64,000 nt of DNA from Sthenelais limicola. Lineage: Eukaryota; Annelida; Polychaeta; Phyllodocida; Sigalionidae. Shown piece after piece: positions 47,661-61,400 of this stretch (its first letter is position 1; the number at the start of each line of letters is the position of its first letter). The position numbers were made by a program, and so were the translations under genes. Location: the NCBI GenBank assembly GCA_942159475.1, contig OW804097.1, positions 6,973,685-7,037,684 of the forward strand, given 5' to 3'. The notes below the pieces were generated by a model that worked only from the letters and a program-made list of their open reading frames with translations, made no database searches and was not told where the DNA came from.

Positions 47661-48763
47661 CATTATGTCACCAAACTCACCTAATATGCATAGATTTCTT
47701 GATTTCAAAAACTCGCCATTAATGCTCTTCATAAACTCTATGGATACAATTGGGATGTTCGCCAATATCTTCTGGTAAAATTCAATATTTTTTCAAGAGA
47801 AAATTTGATGAACGATTGACGATTCTGTCATCGGAAGTGGCAGCACATGAATACACAATTTGACTTTGGGTGAACAGGCTTAGCTGCCGGACCTATTTGT
47901 TTTTATCATCCAAGGGCACATTAATTTTCATGTTATCACCAGCCTTGATGAACTGGGTGATACAATGCTGAAGGCCTCACAGGGGTGAAATAAAGTAGTG
48001 TCCAGCACAACATGTTACACAAAGGTAGTTGATAATATTAACTACCTTTTTTATACTGTTTTATATTATAAAACATTTGAAAAACTGGGGGTAATACATT
48101 ATACACAAGGTAAAGCAATGGATATGAACAATACAAGAAACCAACAACTCTTATAAGTAATACATAAAGAATCCATGTATCATGGTAAGGGGAAATAGAG
48201 AATAATAAATATTAATGTGAAACACACGTGGCCATGCAGTGGGCTATTGCAGAACTACTTCACTAATATAATAAGGCGGGAAATAGAAGTCGCCCAAAAT
48301 ACTTTTCGTCACACTTTTTTTTTATTACTGGACTCAATTTTGGGGCAAGTAAGACATCTCATGTTGACATTTGGTGGAGTGAGACATTTTTTGTACAGCT
48401 CAGTTGCTGGTAATGAGAATCAGGATGGCATGACAACTGTCTTACACTATAGGCAAATCGATTCTTTTTGGTCCTCATTTCAGATATCACAGTCATATTT
48501 AAGTATTAAATTTGTTACCTATAAAATGTGTTTCATAATACCCTTGGTAATGAATACCTTCAATAACCTGAATTAAATTTTTACATCACTGGTACCTTTG
48601 GGAGGATTTTTTAGGGTTTTTATTCATTTTTTCTCAGTATCACTAGATTAACTTGCCAAAATTGCGAGATTTTTTCAGTTGAGTTGTCGCTACCTTCTTC
48701 ATATTAACTTGCTAAACATGGTCTGTATCAACCTCGTTCATATTCCAATGCATTTCCTATGCC

Positions 48764-49018
48764 TTAAACATAGAAAAAGGCAGCTTTTTGCATCATCACC
48801 ATTGCAGTAGCCAGAAGCTGGAGTACTTCCAGATTAATGTTAATGTTCTGGAAGAAGGCATGAAACTGCTGCATTTGGAGTTGATAATGTTGTACTAGCT
48901 GTTCAGAGCTAGGAGGCAATGTCAGTAGATATAGGGTGGGATTGTCGCCGTTGATGTACTTGTTGAATCTTGTCCAGATTGTTCTATGTACTTTTGGGAA
49001 ACTGTCATTGGTAAACAT
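48764..49018 (-). other. Unassigned open frame between NLR exons
   Basis: Open for 84 codons (IWTRFNKYINGDNPTLYLLT, then QHYQLQMQQFHAFFQ) to a stop. A weak acceptor (CCAATGACAG) would give phase 2, which does not fit the LRR exon's alternative donor (phase 0). It may be an unused exon or a TE remnant. No domain is recognised. Confidence 0.2.
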
Positions 49019-49354
49019 CCAAACTTACGTCTGCTAGACAAGCATTCCAGGAAGATTTAAGAAGTAACATGATTACGTGTTCATTCTACCCCAAGCGAGG
49101 GAGTTTCAAAGTTTTAGTGGTGGCAATTTTTCGTTTTCAGCTGTCAGAGGTTGTCCAACGGGAGTTGAATTTAATTGTCTTGAAATATGTTAGTAGACAC
49201 CTTTATCAAGACATTGGTGAGGACATTTCTTGGTAAGGAATTCGTTCACAGATCAGTCTTTTGTCCCGTAATACTCCCTGACTAAATGCATTATTATACT
49301 ATTACAATATACCAAAACGTTCTATAACGTGCATATCACTCTAACCATAGCAGC

Positions 49355-49448
49355 TTAGGTATCCGAATTAAGCTTTACTCTGTTGCCAAAGTTCATGTTG
49401 TTCACAATTGCAGCATTATCTTCAGGTTTAGTTGATGCCATTCTAAAT
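49355..49448 (-). CDS. Last LRR exon, possible C-terminus
   Basis: The acceptor TTTAATTTTCAG continues phase 2. It reads FRMASTKPEDNAAIVNNMNF, then a stop after VKLNSDT. It also contains a donor-like AGA|GTAAAG at 49379, which would exit in phase 0 and could lead to the micro-exon at 45110. No AATAAA is close downstream on the minus strand, so the alternative splice is plausible. Confidence 0.5.
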
Positions 49449-52400
49449 CTGAAAATTAAAAATTAATAAAATAATGACGTTTCCTATACATTTCACTATT
49501 GTTAGTTTTTACAGTTCTATCAGTATACTGTTAGAACCATACAATCAAAATTGATACTGGAGCAAATAGAGCAACCATGAAGACATTCCTGCAATATTTG
49601 TGGTTATATATAAAAACCATGCTTACATTAATCTTTCCCTCTGTCTTCATGTAAGTAAATGTTGATATTATTAATAGCCCTTGTCTACATGGCTAGCTGA
49701 TCGACATAATATCCTGATATCAAAAATTCCAAATTATTGATGGCTGACAATACCACCTCTCATTCCGAAACCACTGCTCCCCATGGTTATGGCTGGACAT
49801 ATCATGGGCTGTGTGAAAACCATTTTTGCCAAAAATAAACAGAAGCTTATGACTGCCACCCATAACTCTATAACAGAACCTATGTATCTCCAAACCCCAT
49901 CCAACGTATTGTTCTCCCTTAATTAGATCTTAGACTCTCTAGTTCTTTCACCAATGGAAAGGAAATTGCATCAATAACTACATGGGTGAGTTTGAAATAG
50001 ATATGGGTCCCAGATGTGAACATATTAGTGAAATTAAAAAATAAAATCATTGAAAATGAAAAAAATATAAAAAGGCTGTCTTCAGTGGGATTTGAATTCA
50101 CAATATCCAAATTGGCAGTCCTAGAAGCTTGACTATAGAGGACTCTAGAGATCATGCATATTATAACACTGGGCATAGCCTTGATGCATCACATTGTAGG
50201 TTTTCTTCTCCTCGTGGTGAATGAGGAGAATGGGAAATACATTTTGAAGGTCCTTGTGCTAGCCGCAGGCAATATAATGATTAAAATTAATTATAAAAAT
50301 ATATCTTCCATCTGCAATCTTTTTTTCTAACATGCGAATGCAGGACTACTAGGTCTGCATGCATCCTAGACCTTTTTGATAGGACTCTTACATTAGGTTA
50401 GACAAGGAATTGAATAGATAAGTACATACTCAAGTTTGATCTTGGTGTTGTCATGAAACAGTTTCGTCAAGGTTGACATCAACTCCTCAATTGGAGGATT
50501 TATTGGTAGGTCCATCCTATGTTTCATTGTGGCATAATAGAAGACTATCTATGTTTATTCTGAGATACTCATCGCATTAGCCGTTTTACTCCATGTTAAA
50601 TTGATGTATGTACCACATGCTATTGGTTGGTATGGGCGGGAGAATATATATATAAGTGTTTTTATTTCCAAATTGCATAACAATTACAGGACAGGAGTAG
50701 TGTGGTAATTTGCTTCAATCCTATGCATATGGTATGAATTCCACATAAATTGAATTCAGCAACATGTGATTAAATATAGAACCTAAATCTGAATGTGGAA
50801 CTCGGGACACTATTGCACTGTCCAAGATTTGTTTTTTCATAAGCCACTCACCTATTGCCTTGTGGGCCACAAAAACAAGGATCTCGGCCAGTGCAATAGT
50901 GTCCCTCATACCACATTCACATTAGATTCTATCAATATACTCAGTGGCATAGACAGTAGATATTAGCATAGGTAAAACATTACTGGTATCGGCCTGGATC
51001 AAGAAACGAAGACTGAGAGAGGTTCTCTTCATTTAAGGTGAGAGTGCATAGGAACTCTTACAAGGCTATTTGAATACCGTATATACCCGTGTATAAGCCG
51101 GACCCCGAATATAAGCCCACCCCGTTTATAAGCCGGGGGTTCAGCACTTCATAACGTTAATATAAGCCGGGCCCCGTTTATAAGCCGGGTGCTTGGAACT
51201 GGATGGAAAGATGGAGGGCCTGGTCTCTTCTCAGGGGGAATATACTGAAGAGATTGGCCAGAAGGAGTTCTTAGTGGATGATAAATGATACTTTAAGTAA
51301 GAGAAGTCAGTTGTTGTTGATCGATTCTGAATTCTGGTAGTGTTTGTGTTGTTAAATTGAAGTCTAAAACACGAAAACCAGAGCAATAATTAAGGATAAT
51401 AATACCAATGTATTTCAGCTAAATATACTGGTTTGCAGTTAGTGTAATATAAGCCGGGCCCCGAATATAAGCCCACCCTGAATATAAGCCGGGTCAAATC
51501 ACCATTTGAAATTAATATAAGCCGGGGCTTATACACGGGTATATACGGTATATGAAATAAACTGCTGGTCTTTAGAGAAGGTTAAAGGAGTAGGAGAGGG
51601 TGGGAGGGTGAAGAGGAAGAATGTCTGGAGACATGAAGCGAGAGAGTAAGAGAGAGAGAAGGGGTGATAGCAAGGTTATAGTATAGTTTTAAAAAAAAAA
51701 AAAGGTTATAGTTAGGGTTCCTCTCACCAGGCTGCATAAATGGAAGTAAGCTGGAATCAGCCTGGATCGAGAAATGAAGACAATAAAAAAATGATTGCAA
51801 TAATAACCCTTAATTAATGGTGAGAGTATGGGAACTCTTACAAGGTTATTGGAATATATAAAATAACTGTCCAAGAACCATGAGAATAGGAAAGGAATGG
51901 GTAAGGGTGGGGTACAACAATAAAGAATATGCAGCATGACATGATAATGTAGATGAATTATGTAAGTATATGGGTAGGTTCAAATCATGGAGACTGTAAC
52001 CTTGGGTAGCCATATTAGGTTTACGATTATGAGTTTATAATCTCAGAGTTAGGCTTTTTGTAGGTGGTGTTGATATAATTTGTATAGGCCTAGGAGGCCC
52101 ATCGTCCATATATCATGACTGAGCTCACTGGCACCTGCATTGAATGCTGCAGTAGCAATGACTTTTCTGACACTGTGAAGTGATAGCTTGGTTGTGTTGA
52201 TCTTACTGTTCTCAAAATGCGTCTTCCATTTATGAGCGATGATGGAGGTTGGTATTGGTAACATGAGCTTTACTTTTTTCATGATACACATGTTTGTCAG
52301 GGAAGTGGCATAATTTAATAACCTTGTGTTTGTATGTAGATTGCGTGTTATTTGCTGTTTTATTTGAGATTATTAGCTGGTAAGGTTCAGGGTCAAAAGA

Positions 52401-55400
52401 TTTAATGGACAGGGCTAGTCCTTCAGACTACCTCAATACACCCTGAAACAATAATAACACTGCCACTCCCACCATGGTGCTCTCATAGCTGTAGTCGAGA
52501 GCAAGTAAACATGTGCCTGAGGGTTTTAATATTGATGGGGGCTTTCATGCGGGGCACATACTTCTTATTTTTCATAAGCTCTTCAATAAGCCATTTAACT
52601 CGATGATGGATCCAGTTGGCTGTTAAGTCACACTTCGTAAGGTAGGTCCTCACATGGGCCATATTGTTTGATAATTACTGTGGAGCACTCACTACCTCAT
52701 ATATATGTTGCAGGTAAGCACAGGCTGTGCATGTGCCTTTCAATTATATCCTAGGTTACCTTATGAAGATGGTGCATCATGTCCTCATAATCCTCATCTT
52801 TGTAAGCCAGTCATCCAAATGTCATCCAAAGTCATCCAAATGGCCGTCCATATATTCCACCGGTATTAAAATTGGTCTGGCATCTAATCTCTGTTTTACT
52901 GTTTGATTACCTTCATGATATACATATATGTAGGGTAGGGTTTTGAAAGTATTCCAGATCGGTGAATGTCTGATATTATATTGACCATACCATGAAGTCT
53001 GTCAGCAAAACGTTCCCTGTCTAGTTGGTGCCCCACAAAGTCAGCCATTTGTCCTCTAATATGCAGGGAGCAGACATTGCTCTCTCCCTCTCGCCCTCCA
53101 CTCTGACCGTTTAGAGCTTGTGGTCGATCTGGTGTGTTTTGTCCCCAATCGGAAAGGATATTTATGTGACATAAGAAAAGTCCAAGAGTTTTTCCTTTTT
53201 GAATATCGTTTTCCTTTTCGAATATCCCTTTTCCTTTTCAAATATCCCTTTTCCTTTTCGAATATCCAGTCTTATGCTATTCTCACTTCTTCTCACCATG
53301 TACTATGATGTATTCCTACACCAACATCTGCATGAGGGGAGAGGGAGGGGGAGAGCAGTGATTAGTACATATGCACTAGTGGCCATAGCTTTGACTGCTT
53401 GGGTGTGTTATGTAACACTGCTACACTAGCACTCACTTGTCTCTTGGCATCCAAAGTGTGTGACCTATTTCCCTTGTTCTGGGCTCTAAAATAGGCATTG
53501 TTTATGAAGCAGGTAAATTGTTGTTTATTGTCAGAAATGAGCAGCAGTTATCAATTCACTTTTTAGAAATTCAACTTTTAATGCTATAAAGTAGGTACTA
53601 GGTGAGAAGGGACTATTTTCTGGTGGATTGATATGCAGTGGTGTGTTGGAAAAGCAACAGAAGAAGATCCTCAAGTAGACTAGTCCCAAGCCCCTATATC
53701 CCATTTTATGTAGCACACATTAACCCAACTAACTACTTGTATTTTTCATTTGTTTTGAAAGAACATTTATTTTAATAATAGATATGAAATGAATGCTTCC
53801 CCATTTGCAGCTGGGTGTTTATGAATTACATTTTATTAGATGAATTCATATATTCTGAATTACATAAATAAACATGCTGTACAAGTCTACCCATGTTTCC
53901 TTTGGTATGGGTAGAAAAGGGCTGTACCAGGGAGGACACCAATGAGAAAAGATGGCCAAATCTTGACATAGGAGTCAGAGCAGCCTGACATGGCTTTTCA
54001 TATAGGGGAAATAGGAAAAAGGTGCAGTGATATACTTTTCTGTGGTGAATATCTAAGGGAAATAGTGGAAAAGGAGGCTGACATGGGAAAATCGACACTG
54101 ACATGGAACTTTTTGTTCTGGAAATAGTAAAATGTTCCCGGAAATAGGAAGTAAGCAGTTCGAAAAGAATGTGTAGTATGTGAAATAGCTTGTACCACAG
54201 AGGAAAAGTCTGTACCGATTTCATCATTTGTACATATGTCTACTTTGGGACGCAACATGGTGTTAGACATGAAGTAGATGAGGAAGATCTAGTTGAATCG
54301 CTATCTGTCTCCTTACTCCAGATGAGCTCATCCAGGGTGGTAATGACAAGAGACAATTGGTCCTGCACTGATGATGACTTCTTTTGAAGGGACCTGCATG
54401 TACGAGCATTAGGAATTGCTTTTGGCCTTCCAGCTGCCCGCCTAGTGCATGATGCATCTTGTTCTCCCTGTGCTCCTCCCGGTCCTCCATCATGACCCTT
54501 AGGCTTTTGTATTTCTATAACGTTTTATCCTTCCATTGTGGTAGTATATCTGGTAGTATAGATCAATATACTACCAAGCTGGGCATAGATAGTCCAGATG
54601 CTGCTATGATTATACTCCAGTGTAATATAGCTGCCAGAAATAATTGTGTGAGGAGGAACCTCAGATGCTGAAGAGGAAGAACGCGTGCAGATGTTGAAAA
54701 GCAGTGAGGGAGAGAGAAGAGGGTGATGGCACAAGGAGTGGGGTGACCAGGGGTTAGTTTATGTTACAAGGCTGCAGAAATGACAGTGTATGGCTAGTAA
54801 GCCCTGCAAGCACGTAACACAAGTAGCTTCTAAAAAGATTGATTACGTTTATTCATGGAATGTAGTGTTCAAATAACATTTTAAATCCTGGGCAGCTAGA
54901 CTGGGGTAGGTGGGATTCCACAAGTAAATTCAAAACCACATAATAATTGTAATTACCGCAGACAGTTAAGGATGCTGTTCGCGGCAAGGGCCTCCATTAT
55001 AGCAAATACCCCTTCACTTGATATGGTCTTACGGCTGTACTCAAAGCTGAAAATAACAAGATCATCTCTATATAACCTGGCCACACTATATAGCTTTACA
55101 ATACTAACACAGTACCTTTACAACCTTATTGTACCAGAGTTATATTATAAAACTAGCTCTCACTCCGCATGAAGTTACAGATTCATAGAATGGGCGGAGG
55201 TGTCATAATGTGTTATATCTGATGTATATATAGTGAGCGTGTTTTCAGAAGTTACATGTACAGGGAAACAAACCACAATACAGGCATAGATCAATACAAT
55301 AATCATTATGTCTATCCTTAGGGGCTCCAACATTGAAAGTATTTTGCAAAAACTCACAAATATTTTGTAATCAACCTCACCAAACGTGGAGTGGCCGGTG

Positions 55401-58400
55401 CCATGACAGGTGTCACCTGATACCATATGGTCGCCACCAACATCATACAAAATATCATGACGCCACTCACAATTTCCGGCTTTACTTTTGTTACAATCAT
55501 CGGCCCTGTGGCCATCTCTCTTACATTTCCTACAAGCATGCTTTTTACGACCCACCCTACTCTTCCTCGCTCCAACCTCGCTCCAACCTTGAAATACCTT
55601 GCTTGCAAATGCTTGATGATCGGCGACCAAAAGCTGCCTTGAGAAAGGCGGGTGCAGCAGGCATATTTTGAATCCCGGGTTTTGAATCCATCTGTTGCCC
55701 TGGGCATCTAGTGTCAAAACCCCACCTTGTACAGATCACAAACAGATCATCCCGTTCTTGTGTTAAACATACTGATAGCCAACTTCATTACCCGGAAATC
55801 GCAAGTATATTAAGTCTCCTCCAACTTTTGTCTGAAGAAATAATCCATCTATGCTTTTGAATAGATTATCAATATTCCTATACTATTCCTATGGGGATGC
55901 ATTGGGACCTGCCGACCGCCATTGGCACCACAACATTGGAGCCCTAGGGGAACCATAACGCCAGGCCTAGCGTGATGCAATGTGGCATAGAGCGTCCCAT
56001 ACACACAACGGCAGTGGTGTGTGCGGGATACTAGGTAGGAGGGGGGAGGAGAGGGGGGGGGGGGGCGGGGGATGATTCAACAATCTGTAAGGTAAACGCC
56101 AGTCACAAGCAACTCATTTATCATAGGAAAACATATATTCTGGGCGGATTTACTTCTGGATGTTGTACTTGGTGTTATTCAAATTACTCTTTCCTGACCG
56201 TTATTGTTGTTTTGTTCTAGGGCCCCATTCAGGGAGAACTGACAAATAGTCAGGTTTGTACTCACTCCCTTGGTAAATCCTAGTGCAGTACAAAATAACT
56301 TAATATCCATCAATACATAGTCCCTCAGACACAACTATGCATTGAACCTCGAGTTGGACATCTATGAAAAGCAATAATTACCTGATATCTGTCAGAGTTG
56401 TAGAAACCATCAGTACACTTGCTATTGTTTTGCAAACTTCATCATCTACGTCATTGCGGTCGAACCTGTGACCAAAACAATGAAGGTATACCGATATAGG
56501 CGGTACTAGGGAAATAAGATTCATTTATCATCTATTGATTGTGCTTCAATATCTATATAATCCTAGTGTCTACCTTTTGTAGACAGTCGAGTTTGTAATT
56601 TAAGTAAACTTTCATTTTCTCGCCTGTTTAGAATGGCTTCTTGTTAAGAGTGTAAGCAGTGCGCCACTGACAACCCATTGATTTGCGTTTCTGAAGAATA
56701 TTCCTGAATAACTATAGTTTAATAGGATCATTTGTATCTAAATCAGGAGAACACAGTATTTTGTTATGTGATCCCGTTTGTGGATAAGAGTAAGACACAA
56801 GGTTGCCGTGATTGATGTAAATGATGAATGCAATGCATGGCTGAGATATGTGGGTAATAAAGACTGGTACCACTAGCCCCCTCAAAGGGAATAGACACAC
56901 AAGCAATAGCTCCTAGTATCTTGTGTTATATAGTAATAGTTAACTAGAATATTGAGATTAATAACACACAAGTCTAAGATAGTCAGATGGATGAAACTTA
57001 ATGTTTGTTTACAATTATTGATATCTGGAAGCATATACTGCAAAATGTGAGGGGAAGTCTTAGGCTATTTACTGGTTTGAAAATCGATTCATTTTCTCAT
57101 TTTCACTGACACTCGCCACCACACCCCTCCTCTCCCTCTCTCCTACTCAGTGTCCCATACACCTCACCGCCACTGGCATGGTGAGTATGCGATGCTCTAT
57201 GCCAGTGTGCAGCAGCAGCAGGTGCCTTGCCTATGTGTGCTATGGTGTCGGAATAGCTCAACATTCAAAAGTTCTGTGAAGCTTTCTGGTGGCTAAACCT
57301 GAGTCTAGCGTTGTTTATGTACTGCAATGAAGCATCAATTCCTGATGAAATTGAGAGGAAAGTGTCTTAAGATGCCATTATGTGGATATCATTGACGATT
57401 TCTATACTATGATGTTGAAAAATAGGCAATAGGCAAATAGGCAACTGGCAAATAGGCAACTGGGCTCTCACGTCGATCTGACGTATTCCTCTGTTCTCTC
57501 ACATAGGGCTTATTAGTTAGAACGATCTGTTCAGACTCCCTTCGGTCAGCCTCGCCATCCTCACCACAGATCACCATTATTCAAACAGCTTTAAACTCTG
57601 GTTCCTGCGCATGCGCCTTCTACCCTGCACACTGCGTTTTTCTCCTTACAGCATAGATTTTAAACTGTACCACTATTCCCATAATTCCATGCGAATCAAG
57701 ATTCAAATTGGCGGCTATGCAAGTCCCCTATTGGTGCTAAAGAAGTAGCCTGTCAGCTTATTCACGGAGAAGCAGTAGTCATGTCTCATCAAGGTCCTGT
57801 GAGAGCAAGGGGTATGGAATTTAATGTGTCATCTGGTACAATGATGTTCAGTATTAACTTACTCAAACTTTTCCAATGTGTTATTGCGTATCAACGAATT
57901 AGCAATGGCACTAAATCCTGGAGGACCCATCTTGTTATAGTTCATGCTGAAATAAGAAGTAGATGGTCAAGTTATTTCATTGAAAATGTCTATGAATTAG
58001 AAGTTTCTTTAAAAATGTTAAGTTGCATGTACAGCTCATTATTGTCTATAAGCTTTGTGGTCGTTCCCCCGGCTCACATTATTTGAACAAGGTAGATGAA
58101 AATTTGTATTTTCAAGTGAATAGTCTCTGTTCCTCACCTGAGCTGTGAGAGTGTTTTGTTGTTGTTCAACATTCGTCCAATGCTCAAAGACGCTTCATTC
58201 TCTAGTTTATTATTGTTGAGACTGAAATTCAATTGTAAGAATGAGTATAGTGTAAACTACCGATATAGTGCCCTTAATATCGGTTAGCTTATGTTTGACG
58301 ATGTGCACTAATATGATGAATCCATACATAGAATTAATACTTGGTGCAATTACGTACATGAGGCACTTTAATGTTCTGTTCTTACTTTCGAGGACAGAAC

Positions 58401-61400
58401 AGAGAGTGCTCACTCCAAGAGGACCGATGCTGTTCCCTGTCAAGCTATAATTATAAAACGGATTATTAGATAATCTGGCTTGATATTCATATTGAGATGT
58501 TTGTGTAATCATCCATTAATGATCCTGCCTTACAAACATATGTAACCAAAGATTTGGTTCCCTATTATTTTTATTAAGTATAAAAATCCATTAATAGCAA
58601 ACTATATTATCTTAAATGTGTGCCAGAATTCATACAAGGTCAAAATTTGTTATACACAATATGATGGCAATGAAATGTTTTAGGTTACATGAATACGTTC
58701 GGATTAGGTTATCCTTAAAACGGATAATTCAAAATGAAATTAGAACTTACTCAAGGAGCCGAAGATGGTTGTTCCTACCTAACATTTTTCTAACCTCTTC
58801 CATACCAAGGTCACCAATATTCATTCTCTGTAGTCTGCAGTGTTAATGTATTGAAATATCAATGGAGGAAGGAACATCAAAGAATAAGGACAACAGATTA
58901 CAGGGTTGGTTTTGTCGGATATATTAGTAACAATTATCAACTGAAAAATCATACTCGGAAATATATACATGTTTTTAAATATTTTATTTTAACTGGGTAT
59001 TAAGGTCCACTGTCAGGGTTTTTCACCAGCCCCAGTATGAAAACGTATCATTGGGTGCCAGGTTCCTTAACAGGAAAGGGGGAAGGGGGAAGAGGTAAGG
59101 GGGGGGGGGCAGATGCTTTGGTCATTGAAGTGTTATTAAACACCGGTTACCCAATCTTGCCTGGCTTGGAGGGGATAGGATTAAAGCTGAAACAGGAGGA
59201 ACTTTCCCCAAAAGTGGGTCGAGAGAGGCGAATCAAATTGAGTGTTAGTGGTATAGTGAAGTATCTGAGCAACATTAGACCAACATTAACTTTTGATAAA
59301 GGTCGTTTGACGACTTTTAGATCTTTATAAAGGGCATAGAGTATTTAACCAGATATTTTGGTTCCATTTAAAAGTCTCAACTGCAACTATATTGCATTGT
59401 CTTGCTGTCCGCTCATTCTACGAATGCTGTCCTGATGAAAACTGAAATTTGAGCAATTTTGATTGTAAAAATTATTGGCGCTTACATAATATATTTGGAT
59501 GGTTTATATATTAAAAGAACCTAATGATTCATTTGGAAATAATACTTCCACTATTGACATAAGCCCGCTACTGATATTTGCCTCAAAATTTCTGTTGGAA
59601 AAAGAGGAAGTCCTGTTCTTTTTATGTATAGCCTTGTGAAAGCGTGTTTACCTTAAAACTGTCAGATTGGTGTTTGCTTCAATTTCATACATCAGGTCGG
59701 TGATACCTTTTTCTGGTAGGTATGCTCGGTTTAAACTGAAAGAAGACAAAGGCATATCTTAAGCAGGGCTTGTCCGTTCTGTCTGCAAAAGAAGTTACTA
59801 AACTATATACATTGGACTACATTGATGCAGACCATTACATCATCATTTGATTTATTTGATTTAACAGTTCTCAGTTCCATACAATCTGATATTTTTGTTT
59901 GAATAATGGCATAATGCTATGGGATGCGAGGAGTACATCATCATGTACATAAGTCCTGTCAGTAGGTCCTGCCTGGGTTAAGCTAGTATTTTATCAAACT
60001 TGGCAGAGGTGAACTATAAATCATAATTCTCTAAACTTACATGAGAGAAAGGGTGTCTTTGGAATGTTGTAAAACATAAATGAGCCCCTGAAGATCAACT
60101 GCTGTCAGTGAAGTACGATCAAACTGAATTCCTGATTCACTCCCACAAAGGTACTCTCCAATAGTGGAAGCCAACTCTTCACTTTGAGTTTCATAAACCA
60201 TTTGGACAATGAGGCGGTTCCATTCATCAGACGTGTCCTAAAGATGAAACAAGGCGTTTTCTCGTTCATGAAGTAACATTTAACTCCTATTGTAACATAT
60301 CAATGATAACGTTATCTGTACGGTAGCTTTCTTAATATAGTAATTGATGGTGGCGCAACTTCTGTGTGGGTATACTCTAAAGGGATCTTTTGTGAGAAAT
60401 TGTTTGTGACAGATCTTCAAAGGATAGAACACATTTCTGACAAATGCCCTATCAATGGATATTGAATTTAAACTTCCAAAACTGTCTATTTTTTGTACTG
60501 ACCTTTGTTGACGATGCATCAGATAAAGTAGCCAATACTCCCCGAACATGGTTGGCTTTTTCTGCCAGGACACCTTCAGATAGGGATGTCAAAGAAGAAC
60601 ATTCTTGATCAAACAGGAGACCACAAAGATGAAGAACCGCCATGCTTGATTTACCCGAAATCAACATCTCCTGCAGTCGTTGCTTTATTGTTTCAGAGTC
60701 CTGTTGTACCAGATACATCATTGCCATCATTTCTTGTATAAGGAGATGTGCGAATTCCACACTGATACAGTCATCCTTTTGGATCCTTTTTATCAAACCT
60801 CCTAACGACAAGTTAATCACTGTAGCAAAAACATAGGAAAATGTATATAAAATATTTTACCAAACAACCTTTTCATTGAGTGGCTGTGAAAGCTTATAGT
60901 GGAGGACATACATGTACAAGGTACTCACACTCTTGTGGCTTTATTCCTGACTTGAGTATTTCTTCAGCACTAAAGACCATTTGCGTAATGCCTGTGCCAT
61001 CCTCATGATGGAATAAACCATAGTAAGCTAAGTTGCAAAGTGCCTGTAGTGTCTCACGCCGTGTTTGTTCAACAGTGAGTTTTTCCACTTCTGAATTCAT
61101 TTCTCTACCGAGATAGTTCTGTAAAGGCAAACATGAGTGGAATGTATAACCATACACTTACATTAAATCTAGACAGGTAATATGTCACTATTTGAGGGCC
61201 TTCTTAAGGAGATATTGAAAAAATGGTTTCTAACTTCTCATATTAAATCATTTGCTGGAGAAATTTCCAGATTTGAGTAAATTATATAGTTTTATGGACT
61301 CCCAAAGTATAATTAGCCAAGACTCACTTTAACAAAAAAGTGTGCTATACGTGTGTAGGTTCTCAGATTCTTGATGTCCCTCACAACAAAACCTGTAGAC

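Noticed and set aside
48217..48576. 119-codon plus frame
   Set aside because: No splice, promoter or domain support. Composition like the surrounding AT-rich intron.
57781..58086. 101-codon plus frame
   Set aside because: Lies in an LRR intron on the opposite strand, with no exon signals.
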